Positions 10,788 to 22,941 of a stretch of 64,000 nt of DNA are shown one piece after another (position 1 is the first letter of the stretch; every line of letters begins with the position of its first letter). The stretch comes from Bugulina stolonifera (lineage: Eukaryota; Bryozoa; Gymnolaemata; Cheilostomatida; Bugulidae), in NCBI GenBank assembly GCA_935421135.1, contig OW285196.1, positions 2,885,001-2,949,000 of the forward strand, written 5' to 3'. Under the pieces are notes generated by a model. The model ran no database searches and was not told where the DNA came from. It was given only the letters and a program-made list of their open reading frames with translations. A program made the translations under genes and the position numbers.

Positions 10788-11179
10788 AATGCCAGCTTTA
10801 GCTGTTACATCCAAGGCCGACCCACGACATCTCAGAAATACCATGACATCTCAGTCTATTCACAATAGAAATGTATAACGAACAAACAATATTTCACATA
10901 ATTAGACACATCCAGAACAACATATAAACTTGTTCCTATCTTGTGCTGACAAATGATGGAAAATGTGGCAAAAAACAAACCCTTTCATCTACGGCCATAG
11001 CTTGAGCATTTTTCGGTGAGATTGGTTGACCGTCATTGTTAGCGAATTGCAAGGCAGTCTGATACTTGTTATCATTATTCACACCGTCACCAGTATTGGC
11101 TGCTGAAGGTGGTAGTCGAGCAGCCTCGAGAAATAAGGTTGATGACCTTGACCAATACTATTGAAGTGAACGCATTGTA

Positions 11180-11520
11180 TAAGTAATATAGAAGTGTATT
11201 TATTGAGATCCACGTATCAACTGAGTTAATGAATAGAACAACAATGTGCTTCATAGCCTAAATTATGAACATCCAGAGGAAGTACCGGTAGAAAGGCCGA
11301 TGTAGTTTTGTATAAAGTGGACGTATAGTCGCCGGAAATGGCACAACAAGATGGTCGTCGGAAGCCCGAGGCCGACCTAAAGCATGTCGAGCACAGCAAA
11401 GGGCATTTAACATCACCCAATTCTTGTACAAACTGGGTATCAAGAGTAATCCTGAGTGGTCGGCCCTTAAATACGTGGGTATAAAAAGGATATAATTGCT
11501 CAGCAACGTATATTATAAGT
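11180..11520 (-). repeat. LTR-like dispersed repeat R2, copy 1
   Basis: This copy is related to 16,355-16,640 and 29,155-29,450. On the minus strand it shows a CTTTTTATACCCACG TATA-like motif near 11,485 and a distal AATAAA near 11,200. The third copy has the analogous TTTATACCCATG, and the second has CTCAATAAAGACACATC. The order TATA, transcribed part, AATAAA is what an LTR shows, but no terminal repeats or target duplications were resolved. Bases 11,127-11,180 and 11,520-11,660 are otherwise featureless. Confidence 0.5.
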
Positions 11521-11659
11521 ATATACATGTAAGCGAGTTTAATTCTAAAGTTATGGTCAAAACGTGCACTAAACAAGCAGAGCCGTGACAACTACTTGGC
11601 ACTTGGGGTGCTGTAGGGTCAATCGGGCAAGCTGAGGTCGTATAAACAAATATCCTGAC

Positions 11660-11900
11660 TATATTACGCTAAGCTGCTTTGAAATGTGATTCAGGTAACA
11701 GAATATGAGTAGAAACGTGGCGATTGGATGATGATTAATGGCATAAGAAACATGACATCACATCCTGTTGATGTTGAAATCTGTATAAACCGCTGGCTCG
11801 GGTTATAAAGACCGGGTTATAAAGACCGCTTCCACTCCCTACGTCTCACTAGTTCATGTACTTATGAGATTACGTGGGATATCTTCTAGCTTGCTACTTC
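11660..11900. repeat. R1-related repeat fragment
   Basis: TTTGAAATGTGATTCAGGTAACAGA and the following block (including AAACATGACATCACATCCTG) recur at 14,880-15,010, 14,030-14,120 and 41,210-41,300. The fragment is diverged and non-coding. Confidence 0.6.
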
Positions 11901-11934
11901 TATCAACTCTAGAACTGTCGACTACCTTTACTTC

Positions 11935-13840
11935 CACCGCCAACATCCAACTCAGCAATAGGTGAGTACTGGTACCTAGTACCAATGATTAAATATAAGC
12001 AGTTCATCTACTAACATGTACAATGTACACAATGTATAACACTAGATATATACTATTAACATGTATTAGTATGAATTATTACTCTGTACTATCCATACAA
12101 TGTACAGTAATCTTTCAGACGACAACAAAATTATCATTCAGGGATTGTCTGATAGACCTGTGGCACCTCAGCGACCTTATGTCTCAAACGGCCTGGATGA
12201 AGACTTTCACGTATGCCGGAATCTACCTGCTCGTCTAGAACGCAATGATATCTAAAGATCGTATGGTCAGGGAATGTCGAGACCCAGTATAACTCTACCA
12301 CGTGATTGGCTCGTGAAGAGAGCTTTGTTTGGTCCAAGCAGTATATGTAGGTTAATTATTAGTCCCAAGTACAAGACAACTGCAATATAACTATCTCACA
12401 CTCCATATAGATTGACATTTGTGGTATGATTTGTATTGTATAAAATAATGATTGCAGCTTTTTAAACATATGTGAGTTGGCCCGAGTACTTGGTATGCAG
12501 TGAGGTAGACAGACAGCATATGGGTGATGACACAAAAGGATAGTGGGTTTGTACAGCAAGCAATGATTTGACGTCAATGCAGTTAACTTGTACACCACCT
12601 GCATAAGCTAAGAGAATGGAGATCTTGATACAGTTGAAGATACAGTTGGAGTTTGATGGCCCATCAAACTCCTGCAGTCTGTATTACTCATATATATACA
12701 GTTGCTTATATTTGAACTATAGGTTAGTTACCTATTTCTAATCATATATACTCATGTCTCATACTCTCAATGGAGGGCTTGACTTTCATACATAATATAA
12801 CACTGCTCATGGCGATTTTTCCTCATATAATCTTTGCACATGGATACAAAAGCCTCAAGATAAAGCGAGGAATCCAGACTGTATCTACATCTACATGATT
12901 GCATATATTATAATAGTCTAATAGTCAGCACCAATACTACAGGTGGCTGGTAATGTACACGAATATAAAATATTAGCAAGAGTAAACCGTGTGTGCTAGA
13001 AATGGCTGCACAGAATCGTTATTTAAGAATCAGATGATTCGTGCAAATGTAAATTTTTGGAAACTGCTACATTAGTAATGCGTTTAAATATATGCTTATA
13101 ACTCTGATTTATCTAATGAAGTCCTGCTAGTAAGGCTGCTATGTTTTGAGTAGCTACAAGGTTACTAGTTTTAGTAAACTGTCGATGGCTTATTTAGTAT
13201 CATATATGAAGTTACTTGGTAAAAAGTTACAGGACACTGTGCTGTTTTACATTCAAACAAATTCAAACTTCAGTACTATTTGCAGGGTAACTGAGTAATT
13301 ATTTATATGACAAGCTTGTCCTAGTCGATTATCTAGTGCATGAACTTTTCTTGATTATTATATGAGCATGTTATACTAGACAGATAATTATCATGGTCAA
13401 GAAAGAATATGTTCACTAGAAATAAGACAATCGACTATATTTAATCACTTCAATGTTACTAAAGAACCACCTTTTGTCGCAGGTGGAGATCCACAGCGAT
13501 GTAGTGAAGAAACCAGACTGTATCTATGAGTAGAACTGCCACAAACAAGGTTGACTAGTGAAAGTGTTTACTATTAACTCCCTGGATGATAATGTCTAGT
13601 ACATACAGACTGGTAATGATGATAATTATACTGAAAGCTGTCAGACTGTCTGATGGCCTGCAGGCAGTCTCTGTTGGTGAATACACGTCAGCTACAGGTT
13701 GGTTTACTTATTATTACTCATTTCAGTTGTAAATCTATAAACTCGGTAGCTTGAGAATTCCCCAGATCATCACATACACGTTTTCTCTCAGATGTACAGA
13801 TCCAAGTAAAGCTTGGCTTAGAGCTGAGTTTCTCATAGAC
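11935..13840. repeat. Dispersed ~1.9-kb repeat R3, copy 1
   Basis: Matches 34,125-36,468 in the same order over most of its length: the CCAACTCAGCA/GTAGGTGAGTAC start, the CAGTGAGGTAGACAGAC block at ~12,500, the TGGAGTTTGAYGGCCCAT block at ~12,650, and the GCTGTCAGACTGTCTGATGG block at ~13,640. The 34-kb copy carries a separate 719-bp insertion. Part of R3 recurs at 40,880-41,040. No conserved reading frame is visible, so I treat it as a non-coding mobile or duplicated element. Confidence 0.75.
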
Positions 13841-13865
13841 AGTTACTGTTAATTAAACTGTAAGT

Positions 13866-14740
13866 TAGTTACCTATTTCTAATAACGTTTATAAATATAA
13901 TGCTCTCAATAGAAGGCACGGCTTTCAGAACAAGGCAAAGAAAGCTAGACAAACTTTGTACAAAAGAACTACTGAAGTAGAGAAGTACATGACTATGTTA
14001 TGTTCAATTACTTTGGGTGGAAATGAAATGGATTCAGGTAGCACAGTATCATGGGTAGACAATTGGTGATTGGATGAGAAACAATGACACAAGAAACATG
14101 ACATCACATCCTGTTAATGTGAACTGATGGCCGGATTAATGACCGCTTCCACTACCTTGCTTCCACTACCTTCGACAATATTGGTGACCAAAGTACTGAC
14201 CAAATGTCAACAAAATTACTAACAAAAATAGGTAACTTAGCAATGTTTCCAAGTGAGGTTACCAACCCATTGTTTTCGCCACACTACGATTATAGGAATA
14301 CCTATCCAATCCATTCAAATTTGTGTAGACGCACAACATCAATATTCTTTCGTTGTGGAACAAGTTTTCAACGCAGAGGTAATGTTGCAGTATTTTCGAT
14401 TTGTGCTATTGTACCTGTGTTTATGTAATATACAAGTAATGTGATATCTGTATGTTCTTACACTATGTTAATTCATGTTAAGTAAAGCTTACTTTAAAAT
14501 ATATGTTTCTGTTCAATTTAACTGTGTTGGTAGCCGTGTTATAACTCATTTCACACACAGTCTATTTACTAAAGCATCTGCGCTGCCTATACTGCTAAAT
14601 AAAACTCCTCATTAAAAGGTAGATGTGTATTAAAACTATTGACAATTTTGCTAATAAAAATTACAAACAGACATTGGGAACAGGAAATGATCTCAGTGGA
14701 ATGAGTCCGTCCAAATTTAGACTAAGGTAACTAAGGAGAA
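13866..14740. repeat. Dispersed repeat R1, third full copy
   Basis: Collinear with 41,113-41,905 and, without the LINE, with 73-2430. It includes the empty LINE target site at ~14,515. Matching stops near 14,730 with no obvious terminal structure. This copy lies about 2.7 kb beyond the right edge of duplicon A. Confidence 0.8.
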
Positions 14741-14744
14741 CTAG

Positions 14745-15430
14745 AAATCTCTCAATATGACTAGCCAGCAAGTAGTGCTGTCAGAGAATCACAAAGAGGA
14801 AGCTGGACAAATAAACTTTGTATAAAAGAATGGCTGAAGTAAAGGAGGAGATGACTATGTTATGTTCAATGGCTTTGAGATGCAATGAAATGTGATTCAG
14901 GTAACAGAGCATAGGTAGAGAAGTGATGATTGGACGAGAAATAATGGCATGAGAAACATGATATTCCGTCCTGTTGGTGTTAAAATCTGTGTAAACTGAT
15001 GATCCAGGTTTTGAAAGACCACTTCTACCACCTTCATATCTCTAATACGACAACATTGGTGACCAAAATACTGGCCAGAAGTAAAAAAAAAATATAAATA
15101 TTCTTTCGTTCAGAGACAAATTTTCAAAGCAGAGGTAATTTTGGAATATTTTCAATTAGTGCCGTAGTAGGCCCTACCTGTGTTTATGTAATATACTATA
15201 TATGTAATATCTCTATGTTTTTACACCACGTTAATGCATGTTAAATAAAACTTACTTCAAAATATTAATATGTCTTTCTGTATAACTTAATTGTAGATGT
15301 CGTTTTATCACACTCAGTATAATTATTTACATCATGTCTAGTGTATAATGGCAACAGTAGTATAGGCAGTATCTATCTATGTAGATTTGCCCTGCCTGTA
15401 CTGCTAAAAAACAGCTCATTAAAAGGCAAA
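14745..15430. repeat. Diverged R1 copy in tandem with the previous one
   Basis: Recognisable R1 segments recur in order: TTATGTTCAATG, GAAACATGATATTC, GACAACATTGGTGACCAAA, CATGTTAAATAAAACTTACTT and CTGCTAAAAAACAGCTCATT. Divergence from the neighbouring copy is clearly higher. From 15,431 to about 16,330 I see no gene, only AT-rich sequence with a short self-repeat (TATTTTATTGGCTCAT at ~15,430 and ~15,650). Confidence 0.6.
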
Positions 15431-16339
15431 TTATTTTATTGGCTCATCTTTCTGTGAAGTGGTGGTGTAAATGTAAAGTAAACCTCGGGCATCAAAATTC
15501 ATAACTTAGCAAAGAGAACTTATATTGGAGCCGTTGTATTGAACAGTGGCACATCCAGGCAAGGTCTAGGTCTGCCAACAATTGAGAGTGAAAAATAACA
15601 ACAGCGACTGGTTACACTCACTGATGAAGAGAAAACAACAGTTGAGACTATTTTATTGGCTCATTTTTCTGTGAAGTGGTGTACAAATCATGTAGAGTGC
15701 AGATTGGTAAATGGCATGTTTACAAATAGCTGGGGGGTACACACAACGTATGCAAAACAAGATAAAGTACTATTTTCCAACAATCATCTGCATCAACATC
15801 ATCACCATCAAGAGGAAAAATATAGCTAACAACTACTGCCGTTACAATGAATGGATAGTAAATACGTGTAGCTGTAGTAGTTAAACAGGTGACCTAAGAG
15901 ATTAATAACGTGAATGCGTGAAAATAACTCCAACTAACGTTAAAATATCTCCAATAGGAGGAGTTAGACAGGAATAAAACCTTTGGTTGGAATTTACTGT
16001 CAATGAGTCTTCTTTAGCTCTGACTTAGTGTGGGTATTCTAACATCGGAAGACTCAGTTGAAATTGTCTTTTTTTACTCTCACACTATTCTGTTCTTGCA
16101 ACACCCTCACATTTTTCACTACCTCCAAATAAATAAAGCATAAAAAGCTACAAAAAATATAAAGCTAGACTTATCACCAAATAACAACTCCAGCTTCACC
16201 CTCCAACTTGATCAACCAGACTCCAACTTCATGTTTGCACTACGTCATAAACCATATAATTATGCAAGTAAAGCACTTGTTGACCACGCATTATAATCAA
16301 CAGCACTGACAATAATAAAAAATATTGTAGTTGATTTTG

Positions 16340-17084
16340 GAGAGTTGTGCTATAAGTATAGATGTGTCTTTATTGAGACCCAAGCACAAGCTGAGTCAAC
16401 AAACATGAAAACAGTGGGCTTTATATAGTATAAGAACTTTTAGAGGAAGTTCCGGTAAAAATGCTGACATAGTGTCGTCAAATGACGACGTAGTGTCGTT
16501 CGGAAATTGCACAACAATATGCCTAGAACCATCTACATGTAGGTCACATGCTAGAATAATATCAGTCTATTCTGAGAGGTCGGGCTTCTATTACATGGGT
16601 ACAAAAAGGACTTAATAGCTCAGTGATGCATATACTGTACGATGATTCATGATAGCATTAGCATATTTTAACGTTTTAGCGAGTGAATCGTACTCGTTAA
16701 AATATAAATCGTATCACTCAACTATTAGTTGACTCTATTCCCGTGGTGTTTTTAAAACATCACTACTCAACGCTGGGTGACAAATGACGACGTAGTGTCG
16801 TTCGGAAATTGCACAACAATATGCCTAGAACCATCTACATGTAGGTCACATGCTAGAATAATATCAGTCTATTCTGAGAGGTCGGGCTTCTATTACATGG
16901 GTACAAAAAGGACTTAATAGCTCAGTGATGCATATACTGTACGATGATTCATGATAGCATTAGCATATTTTAACGTTTTAGCGAGTGAATCGTACTCGTT
17001 AAAATATAAATCGTATCACTCAACTATTAGTTGACTCTATTCCCGTGGTGTTTTTAAAACATCACTACTCAACGCTGGGTGACA
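16340..17084 (-). repeat. LTR-like repeat R2, copy 2, internally duplicated
   Basis: Contains GATGTGTCTTTATTGAG (AATAAA on the minus strand) at ~16,365 and GGTCGGGCTTCTATTACATG, as in the copies at 11.2 and 29.2 kb. A 302-bp stretch is repeated head to tail inside it and is listed separately. Function and ends are unresolved. Confidence 0.5.
16479..17082. repeat. 302-bp tandem duplication, two apparently identical units
   Basis: Bases 16,479-16,780 and 16,781-17,082 read the same throughout, from CAAATGACGACG to CAACGCTGGGTGA. The identity implies a very recent duplication or an assembly artefact. From 17,083 to 17,990 there is no recognisable gene or repeat. Confidence 0.95.
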
Positions 17085-18001
17085 TACCTCATATTACCAA
17101 CATGCATATTTGCTGAAAGCTAACTCTCTGTTCTTTCTAACCATATTAAATATTAGCCAGCGAACTCCCTTACAAGCAGGTCAAATCATCCAATAATTTG
17201 ATAATTTGATACCAATTTTGACAATTTTTTGTAATTTTGTGTAGCAGAACTCAGATTATAGGACACATAAAAATTTCACAAGTAATGCACTGAAATAATT
17301 AAATAACATCGCAAGAGAACCAAATTTTGTAGCCAAATATCCATCATAAGTGTACTTTGACCTTACAGCTCTCTGACTCATATTTTCATTTTCTAATTAC
17401 TAGACTGAATTCACGGATGCCTCTAGGAATTTAATGTAACTATATGTTTGTCTGCTAAATGTATTAGTGAAGGTAGAATTATTATTTGATTGAGCTAATC
17501 TCTTGGTTATTGGTCAAATGTGGCACAAATCTGTCACAGGGTCGCCAACACCGGGCCAAAAGCCAAATCCTCGTTTTCCCGCAAAAAAATCAGGCAAGTT
17601 GATGAGCTAGGAATGGTTTCATCCGGCCAAGCAAAATCACAGGCAAATAGCCCTTCTGGGCCTTGGTTGGACGACCATCTCGAGATTTTTATTTGCTGAC
17701 TCGGGTCCGTCCAAAAGTCGCAAAGACGCCTTATAGAGTCCAGGGTCAGCGTAGGTCTGTAAAATTACACTCCAAAGAAGTGAGGAAAGAAGTAATCAGA
17801 TTCTAGGAACTACATTGTAGATTCATAAAGAATCCAAGATTGACTAAAGTCCGAATGAGTAGACTCGCAAAGAGTGTAGAAAGAGATGGTTCAACGATTA
17901 TAGGGTGAGCTCAAGCCACTTAGGTCTAAGGAGATCTGTGGGTGGAGCTGTGATGGGAGCAGGGGTGCAGGTCAGTTGTTCTATATATATCTTATGTATG
18001 T

Positions 18002-18782
18002 ATGATGTATCGCACCACTCTCACTCCATCAACTAGGCCAGGGGGTTATCTGCCTGGATTCTCTATTGGATTCTCATTGGAGAATGTGTGGAGATTGATA
18101 TCAACGCTAAGAACCCCAACCATTATGAAGGTAAACAAGAGATCGACAGCTTTTAGAGAAACACTAAAGCTGTTCCCAAACACCTCATTCAAAACTCCTG
18201 AACCACTCTCGCTGATGAATGAAAACACATCATTCGAAACTCCTGTGGGCCACTCCGTCAGAAGTCACAGTGATGATCAGAACTTCTCCTCTTCACGTCA
18301 GAGTTCGGAAATCCGAGGCCAACCTGCTGTCCCTGAGCGAACAGCTCAAAATCCATTGGACCTCCTAACCACCAATGATGGTATTATGCAGCTGCTGCAG
18401 TCTGTAATGCAAAGAATTGTAGCCACCGAGCGAAAGCACGAAAAGATGGAGGCCACACATGCTGAGTTCAAAAAAAGAGACAGAAAGCACGATAACAAGG
18501 CTGAAGGAAGAAAATCAGGAGCTACGACGGACCATCGGCCCAAAGATTAGCCGTATCCTTCAGGAAAATCAAAATCCAATTGGAAATGAACACACAACGA
18601 AACCTAGCAATTATGAGGCTAGGAGCAGTCAACGGTGGCTTGAGGCAGCTAAAGGAGGCTCCAACAACCCAAACCCTATAACGGATGTCCACAAAAGAAA
18701 ACTAGGGAGGATAGAGTTAGATGTGAAGAAGGTTGCTGTCATCGAGATGATTGTCAATACCGAAAACTCAGTTTGGCGGTAG
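18002..18782 (+). pseudogene. Gag-like region of an LTR retrotransposon remnant
   Basis: Two overlapping frames (18,002-18,550 and 18,459-18,782) encode a Ser/Thr/Pro-rich segment followed by a charged, probably coiled-coil segment (KRDRKHDNKAEGRK; TITRLKEENQELRR). They look like one protein broken by a frameshift near 18,460-18,550. The sequence runs directly into the RNase H region, so an internal deletion has removed protease and reverse transcriptase. Identification as Gag rests mainly on position and composition, not on a zinc knuckle, which is absent. Confidence 0.5.
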
Positions 18783-20187
18783 GTGTATGTGTTGAAGTTG
18801 GCAATGAGATTGTAGAGGACGCTACTTGGTTGAGAAGTATTGATGATGGAGCACACATTAACGTTGCCGAGCTTGAGGCAGTATTAAAAGCTGTAAACAT
18901 AGCCTTAAAAAGGGACTTGAAAGATGTCATCATCCTTACGGACTCTGCAACAGTACATGGATGGGTAAAGTCAGTGCTCAATGACAGTAAAAGGCCTAAA
19001 GTTAGCGGTTTAAGTGAAATGATAGTAAAGCGGCGTCTTAGATTGTTAAGTGACTTGATTGATGAGTATGAATTGACCATGCAAATCGTGCTAGTAAAAT
19101 CAGAGGAAAACAAAGCTGATGAACTTACTAGATTTCCGCGCAAATGGCTTGATAAGCGAACTTGTGGTGTAAATGTCATAGCAGATGACATCATAGACAA
19201 GTTGCGTAACTTTCATGACATGAACCATCTGGGTGTTGATCGCACCTTGCACTTAGCTGTAGCCAAATGGGGCTCAAGAGTAAAGAGAAACAATGTAGAG
19301 GAGGTAGTTAGGCAATGTCACATCTGTCATAGAATAGATCCCGCACCAGTTCGATGGGAAGCTGGTCATATAGATGTTGACGATGACTGGCAAAGACTGG
19401 CTACTGATATAACTCATTACAAAGGCACACCATACCTAACTGTAATAGATTGTGGACCAAGCAGATATGTGATTTGGAGGAAGTTAAGAAATGAAACATC
19501 TGTCGTAGTCAAAGAGCAGTTAGAGCACATATTCTGTGAACATGGCCCTCCAGTAGAGCTCTTATCAGATAACGGACCTTGTTTCAAAGCACTCAAGCCT
19601 ATGCTTCAGAAATGGAATGTTAACCAAATATTCAGTTGTGCTTACAGAGCTTCTGGGAATGGTATAATTGAGCGAAACCATCGCACCATTAAGCGAATGC
19701 TAGAGCGGTCTGGTGGCACAGTCAATGAAATGAAATGGTGTTTTGGTATAATAACTCTCCAAACGCTGAGGGCGTTGTACCTGCTGAAAGACTATTTCAA
19801 TATAAGTTGCAAAAGTTACCAGAAGCTGTAGCTAATAGTAGCAGGGATGTTAGCTTAAAACCGTATAAGGTGGGCGACCAAGTCTATGTAAAACCAGGAG
19901 TCAACAAGTGTACGTCAGTATGGAAAACTGGTATAATAACTGCATTGGTTTCTAACACTGCTGCTAAAGTAGACGGAATGACTAGACACATAGGTGATAT
20001 TAGATTTTGCTGGAGACCCAGCGCTAATCAGTTAGAAATGCAGCAATGCGAGCTAGAAATTCACAATACTTCTGAGCCTGTTGACAACATACATATAGGT
20101 ATCGAACACGATCACGATAACATTGCTGTAGATGCTAATGACATTGGGATCGACACATCAATAAAATTGCCCACACTGCAACGCTAA
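18773..20187 (+). pseudogene. RNase H plus integrase of a Ty3/gypsy-like element (frameshifted)
   Basis: The first frame (18,773-19,831) has an RNase H part (HINVAELEAV; ILTDSATVHGW; NKADELTRFP). An integrase zinc-binding motif follows (MNHLGVDRTLH with CHICHR), then the catalytic core: D in LATDITHYKG, D in LLSDNGPCF and E in IIERNHRTIKR, spaced as in DD35E integrases. At about 19,740 the frame shifts. The second frame (19,735-20,187) carries the integrase C-terminal domain (KPYKVGDQVYVKPG; HIGDIRFCW). RNase H followed by integrase is the Ty3/gypsy order. No flanking LTRs or target duplications were found, so only an internal fragment remains. Confidence 0.85.
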
Positions 20188-20189
20188 GA

Positions 20190-20636
20190 ATGACCCAATT
20201 ACGCAGAATTTTAAAATATCCAAATATGCCAACACGTCGAATAGGTTATTTGACATTGGTAAGACCCTTGTTAGAGTTTGCAAGTCAGGTGTGGAACCCT
20301 CATCAAAAAAATCAAATCAAACAAATAGAAAAGGTCAAAAATAGAGGGCTAAGGTTTATTTATAACATCAAAGGGCAGATTAGCTTTAAGCAGTTAAGAG
20401 AAAAAGTTAGCATAAAATCCCTGCAAGAGAGAAGAGAGACAACATTTCAGTATTTTTTAGGTGCCTGGCAGAAGGTATTGAGCCATCTTTTAATTATGAT
20501 TTAAATAAAATGCACAACACAAGACAGGCTCTCAATACATACACACCGCACATTAAAACGAATGTTTTTTATTATTCTTTTTGGCCCAGGACCCTTAGAG
20601 AGCTACGCTCTGGATTTATAACTGGGGCTAGTTGAA
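20190..20636 (+). pseudogene. LINE 3' fragment (RT C-terminus)
   Basis: The frame from 20,190 gives TLVRPLLEFASQVWNPH and KNRGLRFIYNIKG, the conserved region after the reverse transcriptase of CR1/RTE/L2-like LINEs. Near 20,465 the frame shifts, and the family tail continues to a stop at about 20,636 (AEGIEPSFNYDLNK...FYYSFWPRTLREL). It abuts the LTR remnant, so one may be inserted into the other. Confidence 0.8.
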
Positions 20637-20994
20637 ATACATATAACACAAAATAAACAAAAAAAAATATAGCACAAAAATAGCACCTATAACATAAACT
20701 TACAAAAAAATAACTGAGTTCTCACGACTTTACACACACAAGTGTGGTCTGTGTGAGAAAAATTAAAAAAAATAGTTAAAAAAAAATGTGGTTATATTGA
20801 TGAGTCAGTTGAGTCTTGAGTGTCGTTCTGTCAACATGTTAGTAGTGTAATACAGCAACTAGTAAACCTATAAACTCTTTTAAAGTTAAAATACACATTG
20901 GTCCTAAAAAGTGTACGGTAAAAAGACTTAGAAGATATAATCAGGCTAAATAGATAATTGTATGCATAGATAGTAGAGTTAAACCTGATTGGGT

Positions 20995-21540
20995 GATACT
21001 ACCAAGGAGTGGAAGAGAGTAAGAGAGAGAGAAGGAGGCTCGTCCATGAAAACCTGTGTATATGTTACAATGGGCTTCCGGTGTTCGATGTGCGCCTCGG
21101 GTACTTGGTAAAGTAAGAAGAAAAGATGATCATGATGAATATTTTAAAAAAAGTTAAATTCACACATGAACTAAAATTAAAATATAATCGATGTCAATAA
21201 TTGGTAACACTCTAATGAACAGGCTGACTATAAGCACACTACATATTTCAATGGGATACAATAGATATCGGCAAGTAAGTTCGCCAGATTTGGAGAAAAT
21301 TGCGTATCTCAAAATAAAATGACACTTTTTGCAAATACCAACATGCTCAACAAATGAAATTAAGCAAAAATAATCCTGATAGATTTAAACTTGCTGCAAT
21401 TGGTTAAGTTGAAATCCAAATTATGAAATTTAAACTTTGCTCCTTCATAATAAAAAAATAGTAAAGAAAATGTACCAACGCCGAAATCGCGAGCATACTC
21501 ATGGACGAGCCTCCTTCTCTCTCTTACTCCTTGATACTAG
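20995..21540. mobile_element. Probable MITE with ~27-bp inverted repeats
   Basis: AAGAGAGAGAGAAGGAGGCT plus CGTCCATGA at 21,021-21,049 recurs as its complement at 21,499-21,525. Both arms are extended by CAAGGAGT / ACTCCTTG towards the outer ends. About 450 bp of AT-rich non-coding DNA lies between. Target duplication was not resolved. The rest of 20,640-22,640 shows no supportable gene. Confidence 0.55.
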
Positions 21541-22642
21541 CATTAGTATACACCTCACTATGCATTAATAGTCCGGTAGCAAGGAAGATTTATCTTTCAA
21601 GTTCGTAAAAAAATCCATTAATATTTGCTGACAGTTGATTTTGGTAAATTAGCATGTGCTGATCACGAATATAATAACCTGCCACGATATAGGTTTGCCG
21701 GGGATCACAAATTTTGCAAATTTAAAATTTAACTTTTAAAACCAGGCTTTTGTTGAGGTGTCCTCTCTCGCTTTAACAAACATAGTTTTCTAAGGAATTC
21801 TTCATGCCCATGTGATCTTTTTTTGGCCAAGATCTGAAACTAATAATGGGCTTAGTACACACCAACCGAAGGGAATAATTAACAATGACCTCGGGGTATT
21901 CTTTCAGCAGTACTTTCTACTTTTTGTTGTCATTTCCTACTTGCTCCAGCAAAGTTGGAAATTTAATTTCAATTTGTAAATAATATTGTTCTAGTTACAA
22001 AACTATTTATGAGACGAAATTGATTTCAAATGGTAGAGTATTTAATAAGTTGAAAACTTCTACTGAGTTGCAGTTGCTTGTAAATAAAAACCAAAGACTT
22101 TTATAATGGCTTGGATTGAATGTCACTGTCAGAGTCAGAAGCACAGCAGATGCAAATCACCACCAGATGAAGTGAGCAACACTCAACAGAACAGTTCTAA
22201 AATTTTGAACTGGGACAATTACTTTAAGTTATATTTATGGATAAGTAATAATTATTCGATAAAATGTGACAAATGGACAGGGTTAAAACTGAAACTGCTG
22301 GGCGAATTCTAATTTTAAATTTAATTTAAATCACTTCTTCTGTCACCAACTCAAAGGTCAAAAGCAAAAGGACCGGTCAAGGCAGCCTAATAATTCAGTC
22401 AAAGGTGAGAGGCATGAGTTACCTATTCAGATTCAATCACATGGTTGACTGCTACAAGCTAATGCTTTCAGTTGAGTTTGTATTTTCAAGTTTAATAAGC
22501 CGATACTTTTGTAATTTTAATTACATACTGATACTCTACTGTATCTATTTGATGCTTCAGAAATCAATTATTGTTTTATTGTTATTATATGGTATTTAGG
22601 ATTTATTTTACAGTCCATCTACATGTACACGTTTGCATCTAC

Positions 22643-22796
22643 TGTTGTATTATACTGGTTATGGTGTATTGCATACATAACATGTCAGTCCTAAAACAGG
22701 TCTGAAGCTCAACTGAACATATAACATGCTGCTACATATGCTATGCTTGCTAGAGGATAATCTTATAGCCATGTCAATAGCAGTAATCATACAACA
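22643..22796 (-). repeat. 3' LTR of the gypsy element
   Basis: In plus orientation it starts TGTTGTATTATACTGG and ends GTAATCATACAACA, giving inverted TGTTGTAT/ATACAACA tips. It differs from the other LTR at three sites. Confidence 0.96.
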
Positions 22797-22809
22797 TCTC
22801 CCTATTTTT
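22797..22809 (-). other. Polypurine tract
   Basis: On the minus strand AAAAATAGGGAGA immediately precedes the 3' LTR, the expected place and composition for the plus-strand primer of reverse transcription. Confidence 0.8.
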
Positions 22810-22941
22810 AAGATGAACTATCAGTTAATCTAACAATCATAAAAAGAGAAATAATAATTACAATGTATGTTAACATAAATATACATGAAAAAAATGCAAA
22901 CTACACAAAAACAGATTAGTAGAATTTAGTGCAAACAAGTG

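Larger units (their letters stand above)
73..11126. repeat. Segmental duplication, copy A (~11 kb, direct orientation)
   Basis: This block aligns base for base, with scattered substitutions and small indels, to 41,408-52,797. It carries the 3' part of the TPR gene with the same exons and introns. The left match begins at the GTAACTTAGC at 73 (41,408 in copy B). The right match stops abruptly after CGAGCAGCCT at 11,126 (52,797 in B), inside a coding exon. Differences specific to copy A are a LINE at 364-2214, a solo LTR at 9735-10,222, a 13-nt insertion at 9436-9448 and a ~495-bp deletion at 10,787/10,788. The left end lies in a dispersed repeat that also occurs at 13.9-14.7 kb. Confidence 0.93.
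3613..11126 (-). pseudogene. TPR protein pseudogene (duplicon copy A)
   Basis: Fourteen exon equivalents of the copy B TPR gene are recognisable: 10981-11126 (cut by the duplication edge), 10228-10288, 9344-9584, 8793-8930, 8489-8662, 8237-8339, 6997-7133, 6670-6798, 6120-6303, 5612-5799, 5210-5299, 4490-4597, 4008-4107 and 3613-3758 (stop at 3613). Splice sites are mostly intact. Three things argue against function. The 5' exons are missing because the duplication stops inside an exon. The exon matching 52,229-52,335 has been deleted. The exon at 9344-9584 has a 13-nt frameshifting insertion. The other exons remain open, with in-frame 3-nt indels (HLQG versus HLLQG, LYEEALG versus LYEALG), so decay is recent or downstream exons could still be transcribed from a new promoter. 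Confidence 0.88.
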
